From positions 1,667,694 through 1,731,693 of the forward strand of contig PDUO01000001.1 in NCBI GenBank assembly GCA_003008705.1: a stretch of DNA of 64,000 bases, given 5' to 3'. Shown here in pieces: positions 22,058-34,330 of this stretch. The notes under the pieces were generated by a model that had not been told where the DNA came from, did no database searches, and saw only the letters and a list, made by a program, of their open reading frames with translations. The position numbers and the translations under genes are program-made. This stretch comes from Pezicula radicicola. Its lineage: Eukaryota > Ascomycota > Leotiomycetes > Helotiales > Dermateaceae. The stretch's first letter is position 1. Every line of letters begins with the position of its first letter.

Positions 22058-24126
22058 TTTTGCTGATCGCTTAGTTGTGTTACGATGAGGGTTGTGTTGG
22101 GTTGAAGGTGCTTGTTTGTTTGGTTCAAATCGAATGAGATGAATGATGTGCTGTGTAGCTTGTACTGTACTTGACTTTGAGTAGAGAGAGTTCTTGAATG
22201 ATTTGGACTTTGTTGAGAAGAATCTTAAGACTAGATAGGGCGACTGATAGAACTATTTGTATCTATGCGTTTTCTCGGAATTCCGAGGTCGGCCGAAGAC
22301 AGGAGCTCATTCGCTAACACCGAGTGTATCGTACAGTTTACTCCGATTTGGACTTGTAAGCGATATGTAAGTCGGGCGTACTTAGGTCCGTATCCTTATA
22401 TTTTGAAATGTGATGGACTGATAGTGCTGGCAACCACTCCGGATATATATTCCGTACGGAGTAAGAGGTACCTAATATTTTGCAGGCTAGGCAAGCAGAG
22501 GTGACAGGTGGTGGTGATGAGAAGCGAGTAGTCAGTCACATGTAGATGGTTTAGCGAGCATGAAGTGAGGATTGGTATGAAATAACTATTAGTTCATCTA
22601 GTGAACTAGTAGACAACCCTCTGTAGAAACTAAGGTGCTTCCGTCAAATTTGACACTGCTATGTGGCTCTATCTAATTAACCAAAGTTGGTAGGTAACAA
22701 TAACGTGGGGACTATGGTACCCTACTCAAGGAGCTTACTTGATTTTACTTACTTTGATTTAAATAATATTCTTCTACGTTACATGCCCAATTTATTTTAA
22801 CTCAAGTAGGTAGGTAGGTATATTATATCGCTTCTAAAAGTACAATTTGAACGAGAATCCAATGTAGAAGCAAAAACATCAAGCAATCTAAGGTCTGAAT
22901 TAGTTCAAAAAAGCAGGCTTCAATGAAAATGAAAAGGCGAGAACTATTTTGACGGAGACAATACTTTAGCTGATGGAAAATATCACTGTAAGCCCTTCGA
23001 TGAAGGCAGCTATAGCACCATGAGTTATGCGTGCGTGATATTGATTTCTCTTTTGGGGCATATACTAGATTGTTTCTGCTATTGTGCGCAAGTAATCTAA
23101 TAATAGTCGAACAACTCAAGTAAACTGTGTTACCAAAGCCAAGTAAAATATACAAATCAAGTGCAGAACTTGATCAAGTAAGTGATTCGCGTAAATTCAA
23201 GTTCAATCAAGTTATTCAAAAGAATTACAGACCGTAAACGAGCAGTATTCTAGTAGTTTCTTAGCAAGGCAAGCTTTAAAGTAGTAAGCTCCTCTATATT
23301 GCTCTTAAGTTGTTCTGCTTCAGTTAAAACTCGGTGTACATAGCAACTTAAAAAGAGAAGCACCGTTTTAAACCATAATACCTAATAGAGTATGAGAATT
23401 AAGAAAGCGAAGAAAGGGGTAGCTCGCTTATATGCTCCACGTTCCCAATTAGGAAAATTCATTCGTATTTCGGAAGGAAATCTGCTCCAGATTTCAACCT
23501 GGAAGACAACACTTTCCTGCATCCTGCGTCCTGCGTATCGCGTACTACGTACTGCGTATTGCGCATTATAGCTTTTTTTTTGGTCGTATTATCTGTCTTT
23601 TCTTGATTCTGCTAGTGTACAACCAACCAGCGTTCCTCGTCTGAAATACGTCTGGATCATCGACTCCGTTCTAGGCACGCGAAAGGCTTCGTTGTTTCGC
23701 ACAAAGCGTTCTTTGATGCATCTCTAATATTTTTAGTCGTCTTCGGTTTTATTATTCCTCCCTAGGACAACATGCAAGGGCGGCGACCCGCTCTGCCCAA
23801 GGATTTCGACATGACTCTATCGGCTTTCTTAATCAATTTGCCGGAATAAGCCTGAACGCTAGAGGGTGCCGGACTCTATTATGCTTAGTTCAACAAGCAC
23901 CGGAACTTGCGAGCTGGATAGGTTTGATTCGGCGTGAGAGGAACTGCAATGCGTCGAAACTTAGAATACGTGCCATTGTTTTGTTTCGAGATTGAGTAGG
24001 CATTGCACCTAAAGTGAACATAGTTTAAACAAATGAACCTTGAACTTTCGTTAGAGGTAATACAGCCAGTGAAAAAAAATAACCATATCTTACTGCACTG
24101 GTACTCCAATCCAGAATCGTAAGAGT
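22058..24126. other. Long AT-rich intergenic region
   Basis: About 2.07 kb. No frame is convincing. It contains AAGTAGGTAGGTAGGT at about 22803-22818, many AAGTAAGT/CAAGTAAG motifs (22730-23220), the perfect motif TACGGAGTA at 22455 and a short CTGCGTA-type tandem at 23517-23568. The composition suggests degraded repeat DNA. Confidence 0.45.
23517..23568. repeat. Short CTGCGTA-like tandem repeat
   Basis: About seven degenerate units of a 6-8 bp word (CTGCATC, CTGCGTC, CTGCGTAT, CGCGTACT, ACGTACTG, CGTATTG, CGCATT) lie head to tail. This is a small microsatellite in non-coding DNA. Confidence 0.6.
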
Positions 24127-25558
24127 CTAGATAAGATTGACTTGGGATACTTCCACCCCAATTATGGATAGTTCCGAGTCTATGGGCGAGACCCAATTGA
24201 TCTGCTCAATGGGCCATTGTATCCAAGGTCTGTATTCTGCGGGAAGGAAGCGCCAAATACCAGTCATTATATGGCTCATCCAAGGCTTTATGAACCACTG
24301 CGATTCATAGATCTGCATCAAGCTGGTAAAATAAGCAAAGATGATGAGTGCCAACGGCTGTTTCTGCTGCAGACAGATGGAGAAGCTGTCTGATGCGCAA
24401 TACAGCCACCTAAATATCATATGAGAACGACCATCATCCTCATATTCGATGTCCCCGTAGACGGCAGCAAAGCTTTTAGATAGACTCTCGAGAGCTTCAA
24501 GACTAGTCTTCGCGTTAGGATCGCCGGCGGCTATTTTGTCCCCAATAAACTGGCGTAGATCCTGGATAGGCTTTTTATAAGCAGGCTGAGCCTCCCCTTT
24601 CAATGATGGGCTGTATGGGCTACCATTATGCGACGCACGATGTACCAAAGTGTCCTCATGAAGAACCTCGCTGGCCGATTCAGTTATTGTCCGAACTCCG
24701 CCTAATAGGACTGGCCACTCTGGCTCGCCATGCTCGCTGAAAGCGAGAAAATCCCCTGGCTGTGGACCTTTGCCGAAATGATAGAAGGCGATAAGAATGG
24801 ATGCAACAAAAAGGGCATGGCAGTTTTGGGCGTTAACTTGTGATAAAAGCGCGGTGACAGCTTGGAGAGCCATACAGTAATGGCGTTCGGCTTGGGGAAA
24901 ATAGATTGCTTGCCGATCTGGTCTAGAGTCTGCCAGATGAAGGGCGGAAAAGGCAAGGACAAGATGAAGAACAAAGTCATAGGAAAATCCGATCTCCATA
25001 ACCTTTTTTTCCCAAAAAGCGCGGCTGTCTGTGTTGTCCCCAAAAGTTTGGGATGTCGATGTCATGAAATTATATAAAAGTTCAAGATCTGCAACCGGCA
25101 ATTGAGAGAAATTTTGGGAGGTCGTCGAGGAAGTAGTAGTGTCAGGAGAAGATTCTACTTGGGGACTTGCTTTACGACTTGAAGAAAAGCTGCCGATCAC
25201 GCGTTCCTGGTAACGAGAGGGTATAAAGCGCTTTGAAAAGGCCAGAGGTGCAGGATCATCAGTCGAATTGGATGCTGGCATAAAGCTACAATGCATTGAG
25301 TGTCTGACACACTGGGCACATTGAGGTTTTACTTCATCACACTACAACGTATCAGCAAGATGAGCGGAGTAAAGGAGAGAAGCATGGTAATTGACAGAGT
25401 CTATGATCAAAAGGCTCAACTCGATGCAGACGTCGAGATTTGAACAGCTTGTAGTTACTTACCTTGACCTTGCGGGTTTTACAATTTGAGCAGCCCGTTC
25501 TCGACTTGCGATGGGCCCTTCGGGAGGACTTCTTGACTACTTCTTTGTCACCCTCCAT
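24127..25558 (-). CDS. Zn(II)2Cys6 transcription factor (Upc2-like architecture)
   Basis: Two exons (25558-25463, 25341-24127) encode 436 residues. The N-terminus is basic (KKSSRRAHRKSRTGC) and leads into the binuclear cluster, C-x2-C-x6-C-x6-C-x2-C-x6-C, with the intron falling between the second and third cysteine pairs (TRKVK-CDE). An Upc2/LEU3-like C-terminal region follows, LYNFMTSTSQTF, FWEKKVMEIGFSYDFVLHLV, LAFSALHLA, the layout of a fungal sterol-response type or related C6 regulator. There is no separate fungal_trans motif I can name. Such proteins bind CGG triplets and activate or repress nearby genes. It sits divergent from SHR3 with about 735 bp between starts, but there is no evidence it regulates SHR3. 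I chose the ATG at 25558 over 25573 because MEGDKEV is more typical; the two differ by five residues. Confidence 0.85.
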
Positions 25559-26293
25559 GAATCGGAGAATCAAAGGGAACTCAATGGGAACTCAATGGGA
25601 ACTCAATGTCTGACAGGAAATAAGAAGAGACAAGAAGATATGTATTTGGTGTGTGTTATATAAGTCGTTGGCTTTATAACAGAGCGAACTGACATGAAGA
25701 TGTTGGACTTGATATGGGGAAAGAGAAGAGATGGCGCCAAGGCTTCGAGGCTGAGCATCTACCTTGTGTACTGTAAGCGCCGTCTCTTATTGGAAGAGAC
25801 CGTTTTTGTAGAGACCGAGGCTGAGCAACGCATCTTACTTATTAAATCGCATACATAACCAGTCTAAATAGTACATAGGGGAAGCTAATGATGTAAAAGA
25901 ATGGGATCTTTTAATTTTATACGTTCAGCAGCACGATGAATGACTTGACGAAGCACTTTATGACATCTTTCTATTATTGCTTCAGGAAGATAGCGGCTTC
26001 TAGAAAAAGCCTAGCTCTTCGCGCTGAGATAAGCTAGCGTCGCATGAGAGAGCCCAGCAAAAGTGCGTACACGACTGGAGCCTCAATTTCCTTTTGATGC
26101 CACGAAGTCATCCAGGCACACGAGAAACAGATCATCGCGGTCCTTCGCACCATCTACCACTCCTCCGCTGATTTGCGCAGCTTCCATCTCTTCCGGCGCA
26201 TCAACAATTCACGAAATCTCGTCTACGGCGCAAGATATCTGGTCAGTGCAGAAGATAAGACGAGAAAGGAGGACGACAAAGCAATATAGCAAT
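25559..26293. promoter_or_regulatory. Shared upstream region of the Zn2Cys6 gene and SHR3
   Basis: About 735 bp between divergent starts. It contains a short AACTCAATGGG repeated three times at about 25575-25605, next to the regulator start, which could be leader sequence. No defined operator was identified. Confidence 0.45.
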
Positions 26294-27021
26294 ATGGACC
26301 CCTCCAAAGTTTCCATTTTCAAGACCTATGAGAAGCCCAGAGGCCAGGGCGGCTCAGGGTCATTTGCAACTTTTATGATCATTGGCCGTGAGTATTTCCC
26401 AGCAATCCGTTGTACTCTGGTCGCATCATCACTGACAATTCTTTAGCAACATGTTTCTTCCTTGGCATGCTGTTCTCCTCTTTCCCATACGACTACCCTT
26501 TATTGTGGACGTCTGCGGTGACACCGCCCGAATACTATGATCAATTAGAAACCCACCTGAAGTTCATCCATGCATCTCCTCCCATCATTCCGCGCATCCT
26601 GCATATTGCCATCTCTGTTGGCTTCATGGGCTTCTTCACCAAGCTCTTCAAGCCCTCCGAAGCCAATCTCCTCTTCGACGGAGCATCCTTGGTTCTATAT
26701 GTTGTGGGCGTTGTTGTATACCTTACCAACATTGTGAAAGGTCTCAGAATCGTGACATTGGGCCTTTATGGAAAGGTTGGCGATGAAGTCGGAATCGAGG
26801 GGATTGGCAGAGAAGATAGCTTGAAGGTGTTGGCGGCTAGCAACACAATTTTGGCTCTAGTATTGGTTGGAGTCTTAGTTTTGCAGGCTGGTCAGTGGTA
26901 CGCCGAGCGAAAGGAGCTTGATGAGATCACCAAGTTCGACAAGGAGCAAGAGGAGAAGGCTGCGGCGAAGAAGGAGAAGACAACCTCCGTTACAAGATCA
27001 GCATCGAAGAAGAAGCAGTAG
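26294..27021 (+). CDS. SHR3: ER membrane packaging chaperone for amino-acid permeases (SHR3)
   Basis: Shr3 is an ER-resident chaperone that lets amino-acid permeases fold and enter COPII vesicles. Two exons (26294-26387, 26447-27021) give 669 nt, 222 residues. A short N-terminus (MDPSKVSIFKTYE) leads into the first membrane segment, FATFMIIGPTCFFLGMLF, split by the intron. The SHR3 loop PYDYPLLWTSAVTPPEYYDQ follows, then three more hydrophobic segments (IPRILHIAISVGFMGFF, LVLYVVGVVVYLTNI and ILALVLVGVLVLQAG). The C-terminus is a charged lysine-rich tail (EQEEKAAAKKEK), as in homologues, and carries ER-retention-like basic residues. The start at 26294 is preferred over the upstream in-frame ATG at 26063, which would add 77 residues without the conserved start. 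Length and order match the family well. Confidence 0.93.
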
Positions 27022-28568
27022 GCACTGCATAGTGTGATAGGATAAGCGATGGAAGCTATATTGTAATAATTCTTCTCTTTTCTTTGCATAGGCTTGGGGC
27101 ATGGTTGGAAGGTTCATTGAGAAGCCGAATTTCCTGAAAAGCGTCCGGAATATACTGACGGAGCTGTTGCTTTCCTTCCCTGTTCTCATATCGGTTGACG
27201 GTGTCGGATGAGCATGCCTACCCATCAAGGTTACTGAGTCAACATTTCAGCTGTCGTCCAGCATAAAACCCTTATTCCCCCATCACCATCTTTCTTCTGA
27301 TCATAATATCCTCTCGTACTCAAATTTCAAGAGCGACAAGTAGAGCCCTACTTAAGGTGCTGTTGCAGCCAGAGCACAACTATACCCAGCTCTTTTTACC
27401 GAATTATCTTTCACTTAATCCTCAGCACATAAGATCATTGTCCCACTCGATCAACCATTGGCATTGGTATGGATCTCACCGTACACCTGCGTGGAAGAAG
27501 AGACATTGTTTGCGGATTGCATCTCATGTCTACACCGTCTTTCTCATTGCAGTATCAGGTACTACGTACCCCCCGACCTACCCAAGTCAACGCCAACTCG
27601 TCCGACATCTAAGATGGGGCACCGTGGACATTAGCTAATAGGCCCGAGTCTAGCCCTGGGGTTATGTTGAACAAAAACAAATGGATCGAAGATCGAGGGA
27701 TTGAGAAGTCAGATATGAAAATGTAGCCGTCCAAAATGATCCAGTGAGGCATGCATTGTAAGTGAGCGCGGGGCAGGTACATTGATGCCTCTCACAACTT
27801 CGCTTACCAGACCAGTACTTTAGCTCACGGTGCACCACAAGGACACCCCAAGGACACCCTGTCTCCGAATTCCAAATAACCCTTCAAAACATCCCAGTGC
27901 CAGACTACCGGAAACTGCAGGATCTCAACAACAATAATCTATTTATGTGGCAGCGCCAGAGCGTTGTGCCACTTGTCGCAAGATAAGCCCGAAGTACTAT
28001 ATCTGCGAATGATGTGCCAAGCCAATGGCCATGCACCATATAACAAAGCTTGTAATTCTAAGCACCAAGCAAAATGCCCCGCATCCGAAGCTGCGAATTC
28101 CAAATACTTTGTTATTCACAGGAGAATAACCGACGATGTCCCCATCAAGAGGACAAAGAGCCACTACCAAATTACCAATTAGAAAAGAAACTTTCCGTGC
28201 TAATAATGAAATGGAAGAGCCGAGAAGGAATTAATGTTTTGGATTTATGATTTTGGAAGGATGTTGTGTACGGTCCTCGTACGTTGCTGCAGACTGCAAG
28301 TACTAACAGGTGCTGATCTGAGTCCGCATGTGGAAAGATATTCAACGTCATAATTTTTACCCCTCCATCAGCTCTCACTTCTTCCCCCTCCTTTTCCGAA
28401 ACAGACGGTCGAAGGTACCTGCCGGTAGTCAACAGGAGATAAGTCAAAAACTACTTAAAGCTTCAAGCACTGCCTCTCATCCAGAAGTTTTTAAGAAAAC
28501 AAGAACAACACACTTTTCTAACCCTTTCTCTACTACTTTATTTTTACTTCTGCCTCACAATCTTCAAG
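27022..28568. other. Intergenic between SHR3 and the GFA gene
   Basis: About 1.55 kb. Small frames (27357-27638, 28172-28597) have no recognisable motif. The last 80 bp (28490-28568) are C/T-rich, a probable leader of the GFA gene. No repeats or RNA genes were seen. Confidence 0.45.
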
Positions 28569-29188
28569 ATGGTTCTCACTGGTCATTGTTTGTGTAAGGC
28601 TGTCACCTACTCGGTTGACATGGATGCGCGTATGTCTTCTTTCTCTTCCTTTCTATTCTAACAGCTATCTACTCTTCTACTTCTCTCATCCTGTCTATTC
28701 CCCTCATCATCTCAATTACTAACAGACCCAATAAAACAGCTCTCCTCACCGGCTACGACCACTGCGATGACTGCCAACGTCAATCCGGCTCAACCTACTG
28801 TACATCTCCCCCCTCCCATTCCCACTCCTAAACCCCTCCCCTGCTCCCTCCTACTAAAGTTAAAAACACTTCACTAACCTCCACTCCCCAAAAACCAGCT
28901 CTAGTAGCAGTAGTCCTCAAAGAAAAACTCACCATCAAAGGTCCCACCAAATCCTACGCAAGCAAAGGATCCTCCGGTAACGATGTCCACCGCATCTTCT
29001 GCAGCGAATGCGGATCACCAATCGCGCATGACCCCGACGCAGCTCCCGAGATCATCGCTCTCAAAGCTGGTACCCTCGATACTGAGATCAAAAAGACTTT
29101 GAAGCCTGATACCGAGATTTGGTGTGTGAGCAAGCTGCCGTTTATGAAGGAGACTTTGGCGAAGCCTTTTGATCATATGCCTTCGTAG
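28569..29188 (+). CDS. GFA/CENP-V domain protein (DUF636, zinc-binding)
   Basis: Three exons (28569-28629, 28740-28799, 28899-29188) give 411 nt, 136 residues. This family has the glutathione-dependent formaldehyde-activating (Mss4-like) fold and binds zinc through cysteines. The pattern is complete: HCLCKAVTY (CxC) in exon 1, HCDDCQRQSGS (CxxC) in exon 2, and FCSECGSPIAHD (CxxC) in exon 3. The final part, IIALKAGTLD and EIWCVSKLPF, is also typical. The first intron is 110 nt and the second 99 nt, and both have GT...AG ends. The substrate in fungi is unknown; glutathione adduct metabolism is inferred from the family name only. The downstream gene is convergent. Confidence 0.9.
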
Positions 29189-29522
29189 ATTGGGAAGGTT
29201 TGGGTTTTTGTTTTGAATGGGAAGGCGGGGATGGAGGGAGATGAGGGGAATTGGTGGTTTATGAGCATAAGAGTTATGATGGGAGGATGTATGTGCCAAA
29301 TGGAGATCATTTGAAAGCAAATTCTTCTTTGATCAAGATCAGAAGTCGATCCTATGCTACAATGTGATGAATACGTGCATTGCAAAATTCCACAAACAAC
29401 CCCAAACGCCATGCCAATAAATATCCTCTTTGTGCAGCTCAACGAATGTTGCAAAATATGTACCGGAACGCCTTCGCAAAAGTTCAAAGTTCAATCATCC
29501 TTCTCTTGATAGACCCGCCCCT
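29189..29522. other. Intergenic between convergent genes
   Basis: About 330 bp holding two 3' flanks. I see nothing else in it. Confidence 0.4.
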
Positions 29523-30823
29523 TCAAATTTCTTTCCCCCTCGGACTGACATTCCTTTGGCTCGGTGGACTCTGCTGCTCGGTTGAGTTGCCTTTGTAAAC
29601 ATATGCTGAGGAAGATGTTAGCTATCTAACCTGATATACAGTGAATTTCTATCTCTGTCGGAGTACGCACGTTGACCTTTTTGTAACCCAGCAAGACCAC
29701 TTCGCTGCATCATATCCGAAAATGTCGTCTGATGACTTTCCCTTCCTTCCTGTCTCGCTCTCTGTAACGCACTCGCTGTATCCCCGTCCGCAAATATGTT
29801 GATATCTTCATAACTAGGTTCGCGTTGTAACGGAGGTGTAACGGGCCTTGGTGCAGGTCTCGGCTTCTGGTAGTTTAGAGGAATGGGAGGCACGGGAGTC
29901 TGAGGAGGATATGTGCTGTTCGAGCTTGTGGACTTTCGGAACAGTGATTTGACTCGATGAAGTGAGCCTTGGCGTATAGGTGACGATGCTACCGAGGAGG
30001 GCGTTTGAGGCTGCTTTTTGAGGAAATCCGTACGAAAGTCACCTCTGATTAGTTGTGGTTCGGATATTTTGCTCAAGGCCGGGCTGGGGTTAGGATTTCC
30101 AAAGGACGACTCGCTGCGTCGATATTTCTTGCGACGAGCACCAAGGAAGCAGACCCAGGCTAGTGTGAGAGCAATCCCAAGAGCGATGCCAGGGAAGAAC
30201 CCAGCCAGTACAGCTCCAACTGGGAATTTGTCGCAAGTCTTCTCTACCGGAAGTGTGGACGTGCCATTTGTTTGCGGGGTGGAGGTTGTGGTAGGAGTTG
30301 GTGTTGGCGATATTGAGGTTAATGCCGTGGAGGATGCGGTGCTTTTGGCTGTGGATGGTGCTGTAGTAGAAGATGACTTTACTGAACTGCTTGGAGGAGG
30401 TGCAAAATTTTGGTTTGGATTTATGTCGCAGACTCCATCATTGCATGTGTACCCGAATGGGCAGCATTCAGAACCGCAAGTCGCCAAAGTTGATGTGAGC
30501 GCAGTTGTTTTCAGGGCGTTATCTGGATGTAATGTGGCATTCTGCTGTGTTATGTCGCATGGAATTGGAACTATTGAAGAGCAGTCTTTTCCGTTCGGAC
30601 AACATAATACCGTGGTATTGGCCGCGAGTGGTATGCATACTGTATCTGGCCCACAGCAAAAATTGGCTGGTAGCCCTGATTGACTACATTTCGTAAAGCT
30701 GGTGTCCGCACAAGTAGATGCTCTCTGGAATAGCCTATCTGAATGTGAAGCCCGTGCAGTAGTTGAGGTGGCGAAGCACACAGCTCCAAGTAGGAAGTGC
30801 TCGAGGAACAAGTCTCGTCTCAT
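29523..30823 (-). CDS. Cysteine-rich, single-pass membrane protein (wall-sensor-like architecture)
   Basis: Two exons (30823-29677, 29605-29523) give 1230 nt, 409 residues. A likely signal peptide (FLLGAVCFATSTTARAS) is followed by an ectodomain with about 14 cysteines in pairs (FCCGPDTVC, LCCPNG, ATCGSECCPFGYTC). Next comes a Ser/Thr/Pro-rich linker (about residues 140-200, for example TPTPTTTSTPQT), which would be O-glycosylated. A membrane segment (AVLAGFFPGIALGIALTLAW) and a basic, Pro/Ser-rich cytoplasmic tail (RRKKYRRS, PPQTPVPPIPL) end the protein. The layout resembles fungal surface sensors, but I find no WSC domain, so the function is unassigned. The second exon begins AYVYKGNST and gives a short tail; its donor (GTCAAC) is weak, so the last 28 residues are less sure. 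It is divergent from the F-box gene. Confidence 0.82.
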
Positions 30824-31752
30824 CGTATGTATTTGTCGATAATAAGTGGTGTTTTCGTCTGGACTCTCGATAGTAGTAATTATTACAAGAACAGCAACGC
30901 TTTAATATTATAAGAGGTATTAATGAAGAAAGTAGACGGAAGAAGAGAAGAAGAATCACGAAGTCATCAAAATGAATCGGCGGGACAATGACTGGAAAGA
31001 AGTATGAATCGAAACAAAGAAACCCTACCAAACAATTCGAATAGGTAGTCGTCCAAGAACGGTCGGTGTTCATATGGCCAGACTTTCCTTTGTGCCCCGA
31101 CTTCTTTCGTCATTGACTAGAATCTGCAGCAGCAAAGTGCAGCAGCGAGGGTGATTATTGTGCTAGGTCTCTTCGTATCGGCCCTTGTGTCTTCGAATAG
31201 TCTTGCGATGCCACAGACAGAAGTGCCGCGGCGCTTGTAGAAGACGGGAGATCGACTGGAAGAATTGAGGTCGCATCTTTCAGACCTAGGAAAGATGAGG
31301 CTGTGTCGTCTCTCATTTCCTGTGGGTTGTAAAGACGAGAGGTTGTGAAGCGCCGCAGTATCGTCTTAAAAAGTTTCGTCGCGTAGAGAGATGAAACGAC
31401 AGCTGCAGGTTGCAGTTGATTGGACGGCTGACTACGCTTTTTTGACGCGCCCAAGAAATTGGGCAAGAGGTCACCTGAGAAAAATCGGAGGACAATAATA
31501 ATTAATTGGGACCTTTAGGCCACTTAAGCGCATACTTGTCGCCAAAATCTATTTGTGTTATGTGAACGAGAAAAAAGAAAGAGAGGAATTGCACTTTCGT
31601 AAGTAACCTAGGTGCTGCCTCAGTGGAGTAAGTCACTAGTAAGTCATGAGATATGGTTAGCACGTGATATTACGAAGCCTTGTCTACGGAGTACCTTTCA
31701 TACATACATCCGAGACGCTCAGACGCCTCACTCCGCCAACATCAAAAGAAAG
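30824..31752. promoter_or_regulatory. Shared upstream region of the membrane-protein and F-box genes
   Basis: About 930 bp between divergent starts. A minus-strand frame at 31155-31466 lacks any recognisable feature. The perfect 9-mer TACGGAGTA lies at 31684, and a CACGTG box at about 31662, within the F-box gene's likely promoter. Confidence 0.45.
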
Positions 31753-33857
31753 ATGAGAGACATCGCAGAGTTACCCAATGATATCTTCCTCTTGATTGTC
31801 ATCTATCTCTCCCCATCAGATCTTATTCGTGGCCGGCGAATATCAAAAAAATGGCTCGCAGCTTTCACCGAAGCTGATCTTTCGCGCCACGTCCTTATCC
31901 ACTTCTGGCCGAGAGCAAGGGAGGTTCGGAACCTCGCTCGCAATGATGAGGTCGATTGGGCGCAGCTGTTTGCTAGAGTAGCTGCACGATATTACTATCT
32001 GCAGAGCGGGAGACCTAGGAGCATTGAGAGACTTCCACTAGCTAAGTCCTTGGTTGTCCCAAAATACGCGCGATACTACCCCGTGACTCCATGGAGAAGA
32101 CATCTTCAATTTGAGGAAAAGGTCGCTCCATTCCATTATCCAGACAAACTCTGGACTTACGATGAAGGTCTTCTGGTTTTCCCCTCTCTGGACTTGCAGC
32201 GTTATGTGTTGTATGACCTTGGCACTGGGAATCAAGACCATATTAGCTTCGAGCCGATTGGCAAGATTGTACGGCGCATCAGATTGAAAAACAGAGTGCT
32301 GGTAGTGGAGTGGTGCGAAGAAGACCATTTTCATCAGCTCAATGAGAATGAGACTGTGTACAGGCATTTTGCTACAGCTTATGACATTATTCAAGAATCA
32401 TCTGGGGCATGGATTACTTCCTTTAGGTCAATCCACTCCCCTCCGATGAAGAGATTCCAAACTAATAGCTACTAGGAATGAATGGAAGATTCATTTCTTA
32501 GGGATGCCGCTTAACTCGAGGGATCGATTCTTTAGTGCTCACAGTGCAACCCATTATGCATTATATCTCTGGCAGCCCAACGTAAGTCTAATTTCTGGGA
32601 GTAAATTTTCTCCTTGTGGGTTCAATTTACTCATTGCTCCTGAAAATTGTTTGAGTCGCTCCCGGTATATCTAGAACAAGTAAACTAACTCGGAATTGCT
32701 AACCATTAGCGGAGCGCATGGGGCGAAGACGAGCCCATCGAAGCCCTGGCCATTTGGGATATCTCTTCACAATCTTCATATCGGCCATCTGAAGATCCAA
32801 CAGGAACAGACAAGCCATCAGAGGATCTTGAAGGCCCAAAAGTTCTTAGGCGTCTTTCTTTTGCAGACCTCGATTTCTACAAGATCAGGCAGCGATCTGG
32901 TCCTACTCTACGAGAGCTAGACCTTGATGAGAACCATGTGTACGTTATCGAGGAAGACCACCGATGGATGGTTGGAGAACAGTCCTCGCTTTCTTTGCCA
33001 AGACTGCACAAAGTGAAAACTGTGGGGATTCCTTTCGGGGCTGGACCTAGATGGCAAGACGAATGTGGAGCTGACGGCGACGTCAATCTTTCATTCTGTG
33101 AACGCGGCACTGACTCGAGGCATCCTTCAATTGCTCCATGCTGGAGGCACGAGGTGAGGTTACTATCCTCGGAAGCAAGGAAAACGGCGCAGTTTCTGAA
33201 CAAATCAGAATTCTAAAACCCCACACTTCCTTAGCTTATGGAAACCACTTTTCTATGCCTCTATTAACTCTCAATGTAGGAATTTCCCTATCTAACCATC
33301 ACCGAGGCCAATGATTTCGAGGCAGGTGTCCGATTCACCGCCCGCCATTGCTTCATGGTAAGTCTCAAGTTCATGGAGTAATATTTCCCTTCGAAGGTTC
33401 ATTACTCACTGGTCTTCCTTAATGCGCTTGTCGTTCCTGAGTTTCCATAGAACATCCAAACTAAATCCGAGTTTCCTGCTTGTAGCTTGAAACTATATCT
33501 ATCAACATTAGACCAAAAGTCAACATGACCGGGCCAGGCTTTGAGATATCCCTTCAGGATGATCTCTGGCAGCAATTACTCTGCAAAGGAAGTATCTCCG
33601 GCGACGAGAGGTGGCTTATTGGCGAAAATTCGAATAGCGAGGTCGTAGTGCTTCGTTTTGATCAGGAAGTCATACCTGTGTCGACTGTTCGGCAAGAGGA
33701 AAAGGAAGTCTTGGGGAGGACAGCCAAGAAGCAGGATCCAGTTGTACCTGTTGGAGTTGATACAGAGGATGAAAGCAAGGACGCTGTCAAGAGGACCGAT
33801 GCACATACGGGCCTCTGGATGAAAGGCTCAACTCGGGAAGGAAGAGGATGGATGTAA
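31753..33857 (+). CDS. F-box protein
   Basis: Five exons (31753-32426, 32476-32581, 32710-33153, 33280-33357, 33486-33857) give 1674 nt, 557 residues. The N-terminal F-box (IAELPNDIFLLIVIYLSPSD, LIRGRRISKKWLAAF) would bind Skp1 and so bring targets to an SCF ubiquitin ligase. The rest has no LRR or WD signature, but shows mixed strand-like segments (DLQRYVLYDLGTG, RLKNRVLVVEW, THYALYLWQPN) of the kind found in fungal F-box proteins with a beta-propeller-like C-terminus. The target is unknown. I chose the ATG at 31753 because it sits directly before the F-box; the upstream in-frame ATG at 31612 adds an unlike segment. Exon 2 begins after a 49 nt intron with donor GTCAAT, a weaker site, but the frame and protein join well (SFR-NEWKIHFLG). 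Confidence 0.86.
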
Positions 33858-33977
33858 CAGCAAATCTAGAAGGTTGCAGAACGGCGAGATCTTTAGGTCA
33901 AGGTATGATCGCTTGTCAGCTTACACCCCGCCCTCGCATGATATCCGTAAGTCTCCTAACATATTAACAGTGAAGCT

Positions 33978-34052
33978 GTCCTTTGTTGCACATCGCATCG
34001 GACTGAAACGGCATAGAGAGGAATTAGTAGCCTAGATATTATCTTGACAGCA
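33978..34052. repeat. Imperfect direct repeat, copy 1
   Basis: TTTGTTGCACATCGCATCGG and GAAACGGCAT here match TTTGTTGCATATCGTATCGG and GAAACGGCAT about 275 bp downstream. Both copies go on with a diverged segment leading to ATTATCTTGACA. Some differences are C to T changes at CpA or CpG. Confidence 0.65.
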
Positions 34053-34252
34053 TGTTCTCAGAGAATAAGCAGCCCATCAACCACGGCACATTTGTAAATC
34101 TACCGACCAAAGCACGCGAGCAGCTGATCCTCTGACAGTCCATCCCGCACAATGACCTCAGTTTTCTTGAGTTGAGCCTCCCTTGCGAGACAACATCAAC
34201 AATCCGTATTCATCCAAGCTTTAACCCCGCAAAGACTCCATACTTCAAATGC

Positions 34253-34330
34253 TTTTGTTGCATATCGTATCGGATCGAAACGGCATGCAAAGGGAATGAG
34301 CCGCCTGTGAATTATCTTGAATTATCTTGA
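34253..34330. repeat. Imperfect direct repeat, copy 2
   Basis: Second copy of the repeat at 33978. It contains the local tandem GAATTATCTTGAATTATCTTGA, which the first copy lacks. No coding potential was seen. Confidence 0.65.

Noticed and set aside
30018..30683. 221-residue plus-strand frame
   Set aside because: Antisense of the cysteine-rich membrane-protein gene, which has a signal peptide and membrane segment.
31155..31466. 103-residue minus-strand frame between the membrane-protein and F-box genes
   Set aside because: No recognisable feature; sits in a divergent promoter region.
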